Source of the DNA: Epiperipatus broadwayi
Taxonomy: Eukaryota > Onychophora > Udeonychophora > Euonychophora > Peripatidae
Reading direction: 5' to 3'
Assembly (NCBI GenBank): GCA_028023455.1
Contig: JAQFVV010000256.1
Coordinates: 299,001 to 363,000 of the forward strand
Length of the DNA: 64,000 nucleotides
This document shows, in pieces, positions 25,732 through 39,509 of the stretch; within the stretch, counting starts at the first letter, position 1, and every line of letters begins with the position of its first letter. The notes beneath the pieces are model-generated. The model saw only the letters and a program-made list of their open reading frames with translations, was not told where the DNA came from and did not search any database. The translations under genes were made by a program, and so were the position numbers.

Positions 25732-26014
25732 ATCATATAATCCTAAATTGTCCAAGCACTTTACTACTGTTACACAATGCTTTATTTACCACCCTTTCTT
25801 ACAGTTTACAGTCTCAATTGCTCCAGCAATCTTCTTCAGAACTTTATATCTCCTAACCTCAACTGTTTAGGCAGTTGAGGTTAGGAGATATAAAGTTCTG
25901 AAGAAGATTGCTGGAGCAATTGAGACTGTATGTAAACTTAAACTATAAGAAAGGGTGGTAAATAAAACATTGTGTAACAGTAGTAAAGTGCTTGGACAAT
26001 TTAGGATTATATGG
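25732..26014. mobile_element. long near-perfect foldback element, family B copy 1
   Basis: Two arms of about 135-140 bp (25732-25865 and 25872-26014) are almost exact reverse complements around a 6-nt spacer. Examples are CAGTTGAGGTTAGGAGATAT and GAAGATTGCTGGAGCAATTG in the right arm, both mirrored in the left. Few mismatches and a small insertion separate the arms. The segment after the right arm, TACATTTGGCAATGCAATAA, also follows copy 2 at 29,678. An open frame running into the left arm (25635-25856) is not a gene. Confidence 0.9.
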
Positions 26015-26269
26015 TATACATTTGGCAATGCAATAAGAAAGAGTAGTTATTATATTTCTTGAAGAAGATAAAGGAATAGGTAATAGTTGAGTATTTTTAT
26101 TATCTTGTCATCTTAATTTTGGAGCATCCTTATATGACATTTTTCTAATGCTTTACCTTACACTAATAGAATCCAGATCTAACTCTTTTGTACATTAAAT
26201 TGTTTTAAATAAGAGGTCTATTTAATTACAGTAATCATATCACTATGATGAAATATCTTTTCATGTTTA

Positions 26270-26570
26270 AAATGCAGCATCAACACATTGAAGCATTTCA
26301 ATATCTAAATCTGCCTTTCTACTTAAAAAATACTGAAGATATTTAAATTGACTAAGATTTTCTAATTGATGATTATTCAAGGTAAAAATCACATAATATA
26401 TAAATTACATTCAATAGGTCACCTTCTGAATTCATAAAGAAAGCATAATTATCAGCATAATATAAATCCAAAATCCAAGATAAAATTCTTGTTTTTTGCT
26501 TTTGATCTACTAAAATTAAAATTCCACCATCAAATCTGTATGCTATCTTAATGCTTGTTTTATGAAATTG
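26270..26570 (-). pseudogene. non-LTR retrotransposon reverse-transcriptase relic
   Basis: Reading the minus strand from about 26568 gives IAYRFDGGILILVDQKQKTR, then WILDLYYADNYAFFMNSEGD, then after a stop and a frame change FKYLQYFLSRKADLDIEML. This follows the order of a common RTE/jockey-like non-LTR reverse transcriptase: YRxDGGLFNLxxLxAKTR, then L.YADD.A...HS..DL, then FKYLGS.LS.KADLD.EI. The catalytic YADD is YADN here, and roughly 25 residues are missing between the second and third blocks. With the stop and frameshift it is clearly dead. It lies just beyond foldback element B1. Only the palm and start of the thumb remain; the clade is not certain. Confidence 0.7.
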
Positions 26571-29394
26571 TTTCTAAATAGTTTTTAAAAATTGAAAACA
26601 AATGAATGTCTTTGTTAAATATAAGTTTTTCATTTCAAGTCCTACAAATTTCTCTCTGCAGTAATAACACTTTTTTTGACTACATCATTAGAGGCTGTAT
26701 AATAAACTTTTAATAGACAATCAATTAATTTCAAACATTACATCAGAGCTGTTCAATTAATTAAATTCAATCTGTAAAAGAATATATATAACACTTGTTT
26801 ATTTCAATATTTTTTTTGCAGAAAATTTCCATGTCAGGAAAAGTATTTTATATGTTTAACTTATAATTTTGAAATAAAATATTTAAATTCAAAAATAAGG
26901 TGTAGATTAGAAGTAATAGGAGGTTATCTGAACAGGAAGTACAGTCAAAGAAAAAAAAGTAAAGTTGAGATTGTCATTAGTGACAGTATTCTATCAAAAT
27001 ACAACATTATATAATTCTTTTAAACACATTGAATTCATGTTTAGTAGAAACTTTTTTTTTCTTTTTATTCCATACCTTTACATGCAATGATTTTCCACAC
27101 ATAATGTTATATACTATGTTTTTCTAAAAGTGATCAACAAAATTTGTAGTTTGAGGCATGGTATCAGCCTATTAAACTCTATAAAAAAATTGAATCAATA
27201 AAAACATGAGCTTAAATAATAGAAGTAAAAAATGTCATTAGTATAAATATAATATAAAAGCACTTTTGCTATTGAAGAAACATCTGAATATCTCTGTTTG
27301 GTGTTACAATTTGATCATGAATAAAGAAGTAGAGGTAAAAATAAATCAATTCATGAAACATAAAAATTAGAGTAATAATTTCTATTTTATTGGCTAATAA
27401 TTATCTTCATTATTAGTTTAATTAATGACTACTATAAGAAAATAGCAATGATTTCTTTGGTTAACTTCCAGTCAATCGATGTTCATTTAAACAAAAAAAA
27501 AAATACTGCATTGTATTGCCTTGATCCAACCAACTATTTATATTTTGCAATCTCTAAGTGTTGAATCCAGTCTGTTTAATCTATTCAGTCTGTAGATTTA
27601 AAACTAGTTCAACAAATATATATTTTTATTACCTCATTTCTAACTGCTGGTGACTTTTTCCTTTTATATATATATTGATTTTAATGGAGATGCTAATAAT
27701 TTAAGGAAATAATTAAGAAGTTATAAAATATGATAATTGATATATGACTAGAAGGATATTATTCCGTGATAATATTTATAAATCAATTTGATCATTACCT
27801 ATCTTTTAAATATAAAAATGTTTGCTTATCAATAAAGACTTTTAAATTTAAGATTTTTATTAAGACAATAAAAAGGAATCTAAAATGACACTAAGTAATG
27901 ACTATAATTAAATGTTTAATTACTATACACAAGGCATGCTTTCAAAAAGTTTCAGCGTCTCTTTTTATAAGTATATGAAGATTGTGGAGATAGAATATAA
28001 GCAATGTAATCAAAAAGCCTAATCAATCCTTAATTCCAATTTTATTCATTTTCGTTAATATTTATGTCTATAGATGTATTTTGATATGAAAAAGTCTCTC
28101 TACCCACATGGTCTGTACCTTATTGTTATGCTTTTGTTATTATGTGCTTTAGCAAAATACACTTTGAAGTCATAAAAGTTGCAATTACAACTGTTGATAA
28201 GTAAGCATCAAGAATTCTTTTTAGAATTGGAAAATCCCTTTATAAATATATTATTTAGAAAGCATGATCATAATAAATATTATTAGAAAAGTATTGACGA
28301 TGAATTACTAAATCTAAATGCTTTCAATGTGAAAATAAATTGATAGCTATGGTAACTCATAAAATAAATATTTTCAAATTCTTATACAAATTCATTTCAC
28401 TTGTTAAAGCAATACACCAATATAAGAAAGAAATGATTTTGACTTATTGGTGATAGTAGTTGGCTATGATTGTGCTATTATATGAAAACTAATTAATTTA
28501 GCATCTAATATTTAAAATATAAAAAAAATTAATATTCTTTATTACTATCATTAAATACCAAATCCTTTTACAAATTAAGATTCATCTAAAACTCTATATA
28601 TATAAGAGACTTGAACTCAGACTTTCAAGTACCCCATAACTATTCAATCCATCTTATGGAACTGATATGCATGACCAGATACATATGAAAAAAGATAAAT
28701 GATCTCCAATATATATATATATATATAATTATGTGTGTGTACATATATATATAATTAAAAATTCTAGACATATATTACCTTAAGTTTTAAAGAACATATC
28801 TAATGAAAATTTGTTAAGCTGTAATTATGGTGACAAATATTTTTCTTAGCTGATCTTAGCAATTATTGGAAAATTACTCTTTATATTTGCTCAGTTTACT
28901 TTGCATAAAGTTAATATTCATACAAGAGTTAATTTAAAAGTAATCGCGAAAATCTGACGTTTCTATTATTAACCATTGCTATAGTTATTGAAGTTTATAA
29001 ATCTATATTTTTAATATATTTATGAAAGTTAGAAAGCATTAATACGTCTTCACAAGATACTCTTTGGAGTCATAAAACTTGAAAACTTATCAATTAGAGT
29101 TAAGTTGAAAATAATAAACAGTAACTAATCAAAAGATTAGTTTTTGAAATCAATAGCCTTGATTTTTTGCAAATCTTCAATTTATTATTTTTATAATTTC
29201 TTGTACAATTTTCTTCATTCAATGTGTTGTAGGAATTACAATTCTCATTAGTATTTTTAATCATCTACTCCATTTTAAAAAACCCAATATTTTCCATAAT
29301 AGACTTTATTGTGACATCATTCTTTGTATCTTTCTCTTGTCAATAACTTTCAGATATCTTGTGATCTATAAATTTTATCTAATTATTTTCATTT
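26571..29394. other. AT-rich intronic spacer
   Basis: No genes or recognised repeat copies. Two diverged similar strings (about 28,150-28,180 and 29,050-29,085, sharing ACTTTG(A/G)AGTCATAAAA) hint at an old dispersed repeat. Confidence 0.35.
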
Positions 29395-29720
29395 TACTAT
29401 ATAATACTAAATCATCCATGAACTTTACTACTGTTACATAATGCTTTATTTACCACCCTCTTTTATAGTTTACAGGTGCCACAACAATCTTCTTCAGAAA
29501 TTTTATATCTCCTAACAGCATCCATGCACTTTACTACTGTTACAGAACCCTCTTTTACAGTTTATAATTTCGATTGCTTCAGGTTGTTGGTGCAATTGAA
29601 ACTGTAAACTGTAATAGAGGGTAGTAAATAAAGCATTGTATAACAGTAGTAAAGTACATGGAAGATATAATATTATAAGGTATACATTTGGCAATGCAAT
29701 AAGAAAGAGTAGTTATCATT
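29395..29720. mobile_element. foldback element, family B copy 2
   Basis: Shares CTTTACTACTGTTACA.AATGCTTTATTTACCACCCT, the CAATCTTCTTCAGAA.TTTATATCTCCTAAC block and the right-flank TACATTTGGCAATGCAATAA with copy 1. It is more degenerate: the inner palindrome has been rearranged, with a second partial left arm at about 29,520-29,580. The minus-strand frame at 29512-29694 is a by-product and resembles the frame through copy 1. Confidence 0.85.
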
Positions 29721-30578
29721 TTCATTTTATATTATTCTTAAATAAATTGATTTTTTGTTGACCTATATTAGATGTTATCACATCTTGTTTTAAAATATTT
29801 CACAAACTCCAGCTGAAAGACTATCTTCTATGATTCTAAAATTTATAAAGTCCATAAGATTTTTAACAATTATTTGAATGATATTACAAGCTTTTCTAAG
29901 TGGGTGACAATAGAATACCATCTTGTTTAAATTGACATATTGATATCCTTTATTACAATGTATCATGGGCCACATAATAACATAAAGATCATATAATGAT
30001 AATGGTGTAAGCATTTATCATCATGCCTATTTAAATCTAATTGAGGTTGAAATTTATTTCAGATGGTTTAGAATTCTTAAGCCACCAACTCAGATGGTTA
30101 TTTAATATTGGTTAGGAAGTGGGTATGCATATATTTTATTTAAAGGATATGATTCCAGAATAATTGCAGTTATGTGAGTGTTGAATCACTGATTAGTTAA
30201 AAAATATGATCATTATATATTTTCAGCATTAATACAGGAAGTGTAATACTATTATGGATATTGAAATAATTTTTGATGTTTAGTAATAACTGCAAATTTA
30301 AGGATTTCAGTTTTAATGTTTTTATTGATAATGAATCATTTTTCATTAATTAAGGTTTACTATGCTCTGCACAGTGTTATTGGCAAAACATTGTAGATTT
30401 TTATTTTTATTATGGCAATGGGTCATACTATTTATCAGCTGTGGACATTCCTGAAGCTCTTTATTACTCTTTACATGACACACTTAATATAAAAGTTATA
30501 AATAATTTAAAGCACTTATTATAGACTATAAATTAAAACCAAATTATTTATAGTAAATTATTTTTTGCTAAACCATCA

Positions 30579-30960
30579 AAACATCTCATCATCACCATTT
30601 CTTATACTTATACAAACTATTAATAACCATAGCAAACTCTCCATATCCAGCACAAGCCCTAGTAATCAATGGATGCATGAAGGTTTGTGCAAAAAATCTC
30701 TATCTAGTTCTTACTCAAGCTTGTATTAAAAACATTATTTGATTTTCATGTTGGGTTCCTGCTTTATAGTAAACTAAATAGGAAAATGGTGATCACTGGA
30801 GAATTACATTAGATCCTAAGATCTAGATGCAGTGTTTTCAATTCTAAAGCTCCTTCCTGATGAAAGTTACAAACTAGATGGGGATTTTATGCACAAATTT
30901 TCTTGCATCCATTAATTACAAAGGGTGCATTGGGTGACACTACTGTGATAATTTATGTTT
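30579..30960. mobile_element. foldback element, family A copy 2
   Basis: Starts AACATCTCATCATCACC, continues with CAAACTCTCCATA and AATCAATGGATGCATGAAGG, and has the family A central blocks (ATCCTAAGATCTAGATGCAG, CTCCTTCCTGATGAAAG). The right half inverts the left (GGGGATTTTATGCACAAATT, then GGGTGACACTACTGTG). The two halves are more diverged than in copy 5. Confidence 0.75.
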
Positions 30961-32943
30961 TAGTTTTTACAAATATGATTAATAAATTTGCATAACTGTT
31001 TGTGTGCAGATAAATATAATTTTTGTTGTTTATTCACAGTTTCATTTTTTTAATGATATTATTCATTTTGGGGTTAAAAGTTTAAACTATTGTGTAAATA
31101 TGGAAGCTATGTTTACTAAAATGAAATTTAGATTAATATTATATAAATTGTTTTTAGTTAGACTTCTATTAGTACAAAAACCTATATTTAAAGTTGAGTT
31201 TGAATTCTAAAAATTTTTGAAAAAATGTCAAATCATTCAAGTACAAACCTGTAATTATATTCGTTTTAAAAAATGTTTAAAAATTAAATGTAATGTATTA
31301 GCATACCTTAAATGTAACTTATTAGTCAATATTTCATTAAAAATTAATTTAACATAAAATGAATACATTAAACTTCATTACCTATATTTATTTATGAAGG
31401 GTTTTTGCATTGATAAATAGTAGAAATGTAAATACTTTACTATAATAAAAGTTGTGCCATTTTTGTAAAGCATAAAATGTTGGTGAAAATGGAAGTGTTT
31501 AAAAAGTTTAATTTAGAATATTAGTAAATATCTATATTGCTTTTAAAGAAATTATTAAATAAAAATATATATTTCAATCTATTATTTCTTTACATTTGCA
31601 ATACTTAACATTTTGCATTGTTATATGATAAAAATTCATAACACAAATTTAAACTTTTTTATGCAATGGAATGTAAAAATTATAGATTCATGAAAATTAT
31701 TTTTCTATTTAAATTTTAGAAATATTTAGCATAGAAATTTGAACTTTTGGGTTTTATATACCTTTGAAAATAAATAATAACTAAACTAACATACTCTTTG
31801 ATAATCATTTTTTTATAAAAGAAATAATGTTTTGATAACATTTTTTCATCAAATTATTGTTATATAATCTTGTGCACAAACGAAAACTGTTGCCAGTGTT
31901 TTGTAAAATATCTTTTAATGTTTTAATTTTGACTGTTAGAATTTCAAATAAATATATATTTGTACAGTTATGGATAAATTCAAATTTCATATGAAAATTG
32001 TATAAGATATTGTTGGCCACATCATATTTGCATTAGATGGCTAACATAATATTGTATATACATTAAATTTATAAAAATATTTTTATTTTTTTTAATTTTT
32101 TGCTAAAATAAATCACTTTTTTTCTTTTAAAATTATTATATAGAAAATTGAAAATTTCCCATAGTTTATGGGTAATTTTAATTTCTTTTAAAATATATAT
32201 TATGGGTATTAATTTAATCACATATTTTTTTAATTTTAACTGAGATAAGAATTTAGTCATCTGACATATAAAATGCTTCCACTAAATAAAATTTATCTGC
32301 TCATTTGTTACTAAAAATAAACTTTTAGAATAAAATCAATCACTTTTTTTTGTATTTGGAAATTATGAATAGAAAATTGCTATTTTTACACTGCTTATGA
32401 TTACATTTAACTTCTTTAAAAAGTTGTAATATGGATATTAAGCTGTAATCACTAGTTTTGTGCTTTTAATCTTGGTTTATGTAGTAATTCTGCAATATGC
32501 CATTGAAATTACCACTTTATAAAATTTAATGATTTTATATATTATTGGAAATAGACTTTAGTTATAGCATTGTAATTTCTTTGTTTTTGGATTAAGCAGA
32601 CCTTTAGGAAATTTTTTAACTTAAGAATTGATTTCACACACACACACTCTTCTTTGGGTGTCTCTTAAAAGAATAAAAATTTAGTATTAGAAATTGCCAC
32701 TGCATTTTATTTTTTGTTTTGAAAATAAATTTTTAGCATACTTGAAATTTTATTACTTTTGGTAAGTTTTTTTTTGTTTTGTTTTGTATTTCTATTAAAG
32801 GTTAAAGGCAAGTCATTTATCATTAAAAATTATTATATTCTTTTACTTTGTTTTTTTAATTAAATTAATAAAAATAACATATAATTAAAATCTTTTTGTT
32901 TTATAAGTCATATACAATTGATGATATATATATATCATTCATC
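30961..32943. other. AT-rich intronic spacer
   Basis: Extremely AT-rich. Open frames at 31004-31210, 31805-32020 and 32069-32260 are Asn/Ile/Lys/Phe-rich and typical of chance frames. Confidence 0.45.
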
Positions 32944-33222
32944 AAAAATCAGTCAATACTTAGACAATCCTAATATCAATAATAATCAACAATTTCAAAC
33001 TGTTATCAAGGTAACCTCCTTTTAATAATAAAGGTGGAATTCCTTATAACCTATTCTGAATGCAGACTAATAAATAAATAGTCAATTATAACATTACAAA
33101 CTGAAATTGTAAATTTCAAATGTTTTCATTGTTAAAAGGAGGTTGCCTTGACAACAGTTTGAAATTGTTGATTGTTATTGATATTGGAATTTTCTAAGTG
33201 TTGACTGGTTTTTAATAATTAC
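32944..33222. mobile_element. foldback element, family C copy 1
   Basis: The left arm (about 32944-33055) contains CAATCCTAATATCAATAATA and CAACAATTTCAAACTGTTAT. The right arm (about 33115-33222) carries their inverse, including GACAACAGTTTGAAATTGTT. AACCTCCTTTTAA is mirrored by TTAAAAGGAGGTT. The left-arm sequence recurs at 60479-60590. Confidence 0.85.
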
Positions 33223-34887
33223 TTATAATCCAATTTAGCCTTAAGTATTATTACACTTATAGATATTACTATATTCACATAGCATTCAGATTTTAGTCTA
33301 ATTTTTTTTAACAATTAAATGTTTTTATTAATATATATACTGTAAGAATTGTAATTTGCATATTCATATTGACTGACTTAAAAATTGGAAAGATTTTAAT
33401 TTTTGTAACTTTGATTAATTTAGAGATTATTGGAAGAAAAAAAGATGGGTAATATTTCATATATTTTCAAATTTGGTGACTCATTTAATGATGAATAATA
33501 TTATATAAAGTCCGCTGTTTAAAAAGATTGTTCATACTTGTTATATATGATGCATGACAAATATCACATTTCTTTTTAATAATATAAGCATCCCATCAAA
33601 TGTTCATCTTGAAGCATATCAAAATTTAAATACTTTATAAATAAAATAAATAATAAAGAAAACAGAGAATAGTATCCAATTTGGAATATTTGAAATTTAC
33701 AAGTTTTTTGTAAAGTGCATAAAGAATATCATGCTTTTTGTGTTTCATCCATGTAATCAGATTGACCTATGGATATGAAATAACCTTTGTTATTGCTATA
33801 ATTATTGCACTCACTGAAAAATGGGAATGGGTGAGTTAAAAATAAACAGCTATCTTGGTCTATATGCTGAATGTTATGTTAAAAAATCTGAAAAAATTAA
33901 TATTTTAAATTTTTTTTCTACATGCTTTGCAATAATTGTACACGTTTAAAATATTATGTTCAATTTAGCACTATAGTATACTCAGATATAAAATTTCATG
34001 AATTATTTCTTATGTAAGTAAAAATGGAAATTCAATTTGGTTGAGTGAATAAACTATCATGATTAACATACCATGAGGACACTATTCAAAGAGATCTTTA
34101 GTCAAATACTCAAAGATGTTATGGTGTTTCTAATTAAAATAGTTTTCATATTCATTTCTGAGCATAAACTTTTTTAAAAGATCTCATTTAAAAAAAAAAT
34201 CCAAAACAAATATTTTGTTTTGTTGTTGTTGTTTAAGAAATAATATGTTATCTATTGAAGATTTATTAAGGGAAGTTTTTCTAGCAGTAATGTATAAAAA
34301 CCCATTTAATTTTTAGCCCCCCAATGCAAAAAATCAAGATATTTCATCAATGTTTACTTATGTAAGTAACTTGATATTTTTGTTTACAATTTTTCTATTG
34401 ATTTATGAATATTATTTTAGTTTCATCTTAACTACCATTTAGATTAGATTTTCCATTCAATATATGCAAATCTACTCTTTAAAGCCTGTGATTTTTTTAA
34501 CTTTACAAAATGTAGCTAAAAAAGTGATAAATAATTCTTTGTATATATATCATTTTGCATTCTCTATCATTTTCCTGGAGTTAGAATGACCAAATTCATG
34601 GATGATTGGTCTCTAATAATGTGTATTGATAAATATATATTTTAAAATTATGACACATGGTAGTGCTTTTTAAAATAATAATTTGTCTCTTAAAATGACC
34701 TTATCTTTTATTACTTTATTTATTTATTTATTTTAAATAGTAATCTTTGGTATGGTTTTAAAAACGACATTTATAATACTGCAACTAAAAGTAGGAAAAA
34801 AATACACAAAAAAAGTTTATGGTAATTATTATGTTGTCTGCCCATCTCTTGTATATGTATTAAATGGATTATATCATGTATATGAGG
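33223..34887. other. AT-rich intronic spacer
   Basis: Nothing recognised. Confidence 0.4.
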
Positions 34888-35250
34888 GGTCATATTGACT
34901 AGGTCATCATGGGTGTAATAAGAATCTTGGCCTCAGGGTGGCCTTTCAGCGTTCAATCATCAGATTTTCAATTGGATGGATGGTTGAAAAGTTGGAGTGT
35001 GGAGTGGATTGAAGCCTGTCCATTAAAGTATGAAGATTGCCTATCTTAGTATATATCTGAGCACTTATTGTATATATGTGTAGAGATAATAATCTGTACC
35101 AACTGATGATTGCTGGTTTAGCATGAAATACAGATATTGGTGATTATTTACATTTTCGATATATATATATATGTTTTCAAGTGTCTCAATGATATGAGAT
35201 AGAATGGTAAGTGGTGAGTCATGTGAAAGTCTATGCTCATATACCCTGTA
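34888..35250. mobile_element. dispersed repeat family K, copy 3 (longer 5' part)
   Basis: Carries GGAGTGGATTGAAGCCTGTCCATTAAAG and AAGATTGCCTATCTTAGTA, then GAGCACTTATTGTATATA, then AATCTGTACCAACTGATGAT and the GCATGAAATACAGATATTGG block. The first two blocks recur at about 48,915-48,975, extending the family on its 5' side beyond copies 1 and 2. Confidence 0.7.
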
Positions 35251-38200
35251 TATCATAATGGACATAGTATAATTGTAAAGACCTTATTATAGTCAACATT
35301 GAATTTACGAATTTACCTGTCACATGATTTATAGTTTATATTTTCTGCATTAAGCAGCAGCTATATTTTTTTACTAACAGTCTTAAATAAACATTTACTG
35401 CTCAAAGGATATCAGACAGCATTGCAATTATTGCCTTCTAGAATATGATTCTAATTAATTAGAGGTAATTTTTTATACCACTATAAATAGAAGTTAGAAA
35501 TTAACTATTAATTACATTGTATTAATGCTTATGTAAGATTGCTGTACACATTTTTATTGTGTACTATTATTATATATCGGGGTTTAATGTCTTATTCCTT
35601 CGTCATTAACAGGCCATTTTTAAATTACAAATAGAACCAAAAATATAATAGAAAAATTAGTTATAAGTATTTAAACTACTGTTTAGTCTTTTTTTAAATA
35701 AATAAATCTATTTAATTTTTCACATTACATATAGCAATCGTTAAAAAATAGTTATAATATTTATATATATTTTAAACAAAAATGAAAATGGTATAAGAAT
35801 TAGGTAAATCAGCAAGGTTTAGTCAAATAGGTATAATTAAGGATATTAATATTGCATTGTTGTGGTTTTAAATGAGTTAAATATAATATAAACAATTAAA
35901 TGAATCTAAATTATGCATAGTATGCATCTCATATATACATTTAAAAAACAATGTACAGATTTTAATTGTTTCCAATATCCTATATTTAAATTCTTAGTAT
36001 TTATTAAACTTTCATCTGAGATAAGAAGTTGTTGGCTACTAGTAAAATTATTTGTGCTTGTATATAATTCATTTTAAAAGGAAAAGAAACAACATGTAAA
36101 TGTAATGTGTTCATTTTGTTTTGTTTTTTAATGTATACATACTGCTGGCCCAAAAATATAGTGATTTGATTAAAAAAGAGGTTGTATTGTTTGTGGAGGA
36201 CATAACATTTTTATACAATATATACATTGAGTTATAGAATTACATATTTTTGAGCATAAATATCATAAGATGCTTTTGTGACATTTAAAAAGTCCAAAAG
36301 ATGCAGTCATTTATTAAATTTCATATTAAATGTTAAATACTTAAAATGTATATTTTTGTCAAATCTATAGTTAAGTATGAAAAAATAAATTAATATGTTG
36401 CCTTAATGAAATGTTGTAATTAATTTATGCAATAAACTCTAATAAAATATTTACCAATAATATTTTTTATGTCCTGGGCAGATGAGAAGATTAGTGTGTG
36501 AGTTTGAAAAATATTTTCTAGTCAATAGATAGTTTACCTAAAAAAGCAGGAAGAAAATAACTTCAAACAATTAATTATAGAATTGTTATAAGTTAATATG
36601 TGATTATTAATTGGCAAGCATTAAGGATGAGCTAAACCTCTGATCTGAAATTCACTTGAAATCTGAACCAGGGAAAGGATTGTGAAGATGTTATCAACTA
36701 ATTCTAATATTGATCAATAATCACAATAAGGAAAAGTGATAAGTTAACCTTGGAAAAACATTTTTTAGTATATTCTTTATTAAAAATCTGTGAATCCCCC
36801 ATTGAAACTATTATGGCCACTAGTATTATAAGCTAGAAGATTTTAAAAGCTTGTTGATAAATTAACTTCTAAATATGCAGTTCTAAATCTCAAATGATAG
36901 ATAGTGGTCTGTTTGACTGCATGATATATTGATTTGAAATGCAACAAGCTCACCATGTTAAAAGTAAAACTGAGAATCAAGCTTAGTCAATGGATTTCAA
37001 ATACTACTCTACCTATGTTGCTTGCCATTACCTAAGAATAAAACAGTTATTCAAGATCAGTCGTGGATTGCTTAAACATATAATTATATCAGGTATTTTT
37101 GAAAATGTCTAGATATTTCAATTTATTAATAAAGGTTTATACATTAATTACTTATAATTATTATTATAATTATCAAGGTAATTATTTTTTATTATTTTTA
37201 TATTCTGACCATACATGTGTAATATATACACATATATTTTTGCTTATAAAATTATTGAGGGGAAACTTAAATTGCGCAGAAAGTGTTAAATTTTTATTTT
37301 CAGTTTCGAACTTCCGTTTTCTTTGCCTGCCAATTTATCGTAATAGAATGAAATGCAGCTAATAAGGTGTCTTCAAAATTATTAAATGATTTAAAGTAAA
37401 TATTCAACGTTGTATTTTATTTAATGAAAATTTTTTGTTTATATATCTATTCAAATTTTGAATTCTATTATTATAACATTTATTTAATCCCATGATATGA
37501 TATTAATATTATGTTAGTAATAAAATTGGTATTGCTATAATAATAACTAATTCTTTCCCATTATATATAGATATAGATATTGTGCATCTTACCTCCATTT
37601 TATATATTTAATTAGTTTACAGTAATTACATGTGAGAAATTTATGTCAAAAATACTCATGTTTTGCACTTCACTAGTAACCAGAATCAATAATCAGAAGA
37701 AAATGAAATACTTTTTTTAAAATAACAGTTTAATCATAGATTTGTAAGGATAGTTTTCCTAAAATAAAAAATGATATAATACCCTACATAAAAATGCGCT
37801 ATTTAAATATAAAGAAAATTGTTTTATGAAAGAATATAATCCTTTGCCTACCATGAAAAAATTATTTTACAGCTAGATTACTGGAATAAAAGCCAATCAA
37901 CTTGCAAATAAATGGGATTTGGTTTGATTATATTTATTTTATGGATTTATAATCTTTTAAGATAATGAGAAAATAAGTATTATGTTCATATATTTTAAAG
38001 CACTAATGTGTGCCCATCTTATAGCTGAGTAATTTTCGTTATCTTAGGCTTTTCCCATAACAATATAATATATAAACTGTCAATAATAGATAGATAAAAT
38101 TTTGTGTTGCACTGATTAATGCATTATACTCCTGTATCCATGTTTAAGAATTGAAATAAGTAAACAGTAAAGTTTGGATAGTTTTCCTAGTATCTAAGAA

Positions 38201-38387
38201 TTTTTCAAATAATCCTAAGAATTTTTTAGTTAATGGCTTTATCCAAGTTGATAAATGGATATTAATTATGCTTAGCTGGAGAATAAAACCAATGTGGATT
38301 GGTCTAATGTGTGCTGACTAGCAACTTGCTTCTATTGTGATACCATATTTACAATTGAGCACATTATAGGCACTTAAAAATTAGTCA
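35251..38387. other. AT-rich intronic spacer
   Basis: No gene recognised. The open frame at 37099-37362 shows no family resemblance. Confidence 0.4.
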
Positions 38388-38490
38388 AGCATTAGTGGCC
38401 GAGTGATCAGCATAGCTGTCTTACAAGCAGTTGTCCCGGGTTTGCGGGTTCGCTTCCCAGCCCATGCTTTGACACATGAAAAAAAATCTT
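38388..38490 (+). mobile_element. tRNA-derived SINE
   Basis: Starts GCATTAGTGGCCGAGTG, an A-box-like tRNA head (TGGCCGAGTGA at about 38396-38406), and has the B-box GGTTCGCTTCC at 38447-38457. It ends CCCATGCTTTGACACATG plus an A-rich tail. The terminal GCAT and ATGC could pair like an acceptor stem. Two other copies in the window share its ends, so this is a SINE and not a functional tRNA gene. No clear target-site duplication was found. Confidence 0.8.
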
Positions 38491-39509
38491 AAAATATGCA
38501 CACACACACAATCATCATTTCTAAAAATAATTTAGATAAAATAGTATAAATTGCTCACTGAAGAGCAAAGATTTGTCAAAATTTTGTCAAAGAAAAATAT
38601 TCCAGATGTTATTTACCAGACTAGTTAATTATTGGTTTGGGAAAGTTTTTCTCTTCTTGTTTTACTTTTGAAGTCTACATAATTATCATTTAACTATTTT
38701 AAAAAATCCTAACTCTTTAGAACATTCTCAGCTATCTGAAGAAAATTTCCAATTATACCTGAATTTGAACCCAAATTATAATAATGTTGAATACAGTAAC
38801 TATTAAACTCTGTGCCTTACAGGTAAAAGTCTAGTAGTACAATATAACACATCTATCTTCTATATTTGTAATATGATTTAAATCTGTGCATAATAAGATT
38901 TAACATTTTTTCAATAGACAGTATTTTTCTTTAAGCCAGCCATCCTATATCAAAATCAACTAACTATCTAATATTTGTTAGTAAATGGGTATCTAACAAT
39001 TTTTAATTATAGGTAAATTATGAAGGAAAATCATACAAACTATCATCATCAGGAATTGGTAATCCTAGTTAATATTGCTTTTTCCTTAGTTTTTTCTCTA
39101 TGAGAGACAGTCAGCTATTGCTCAGTAGGGAACTGTTTAGCAGTAGTTCTAACTTATCTACTATATATAAATATTTATATTAATTATTCATTGTTCATAT
39201 TTTGTATATATTGTAAAATGTTATTTTATATAACTTATGAAATCATTAAAATAAAAGATGTAAGTTTACTTCTCATACTAATTAATTATTAAAATAATCA
39301 TTTGTAATACAATATTTTATTTACAATGTGTTAATTAAAAAGTTGTATACTGATTTGCATAACTGACATTTAATATTTTTAATCTTATTTCTATTATAAT
39401 TTAAATTATTTACAAAAAAAAAAAACAATCAAATTTAAAAACAACAGCAACAAAATTTGTTAATTTTGCTTATGTTGTGTTAAGTGAATTTTAATATTCT
39501 GTTCTCTTC
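38491..39509. other. AT-rich intronic spacer
   Basis: Nothing recognised. Confidence 0.4.

Noticed and set aside
25635-25856. Open frame with similarity to another frame at 29512-29694
   Set aside because: The resemblance arises because both run through arms of foldback family B; no protein is implied.
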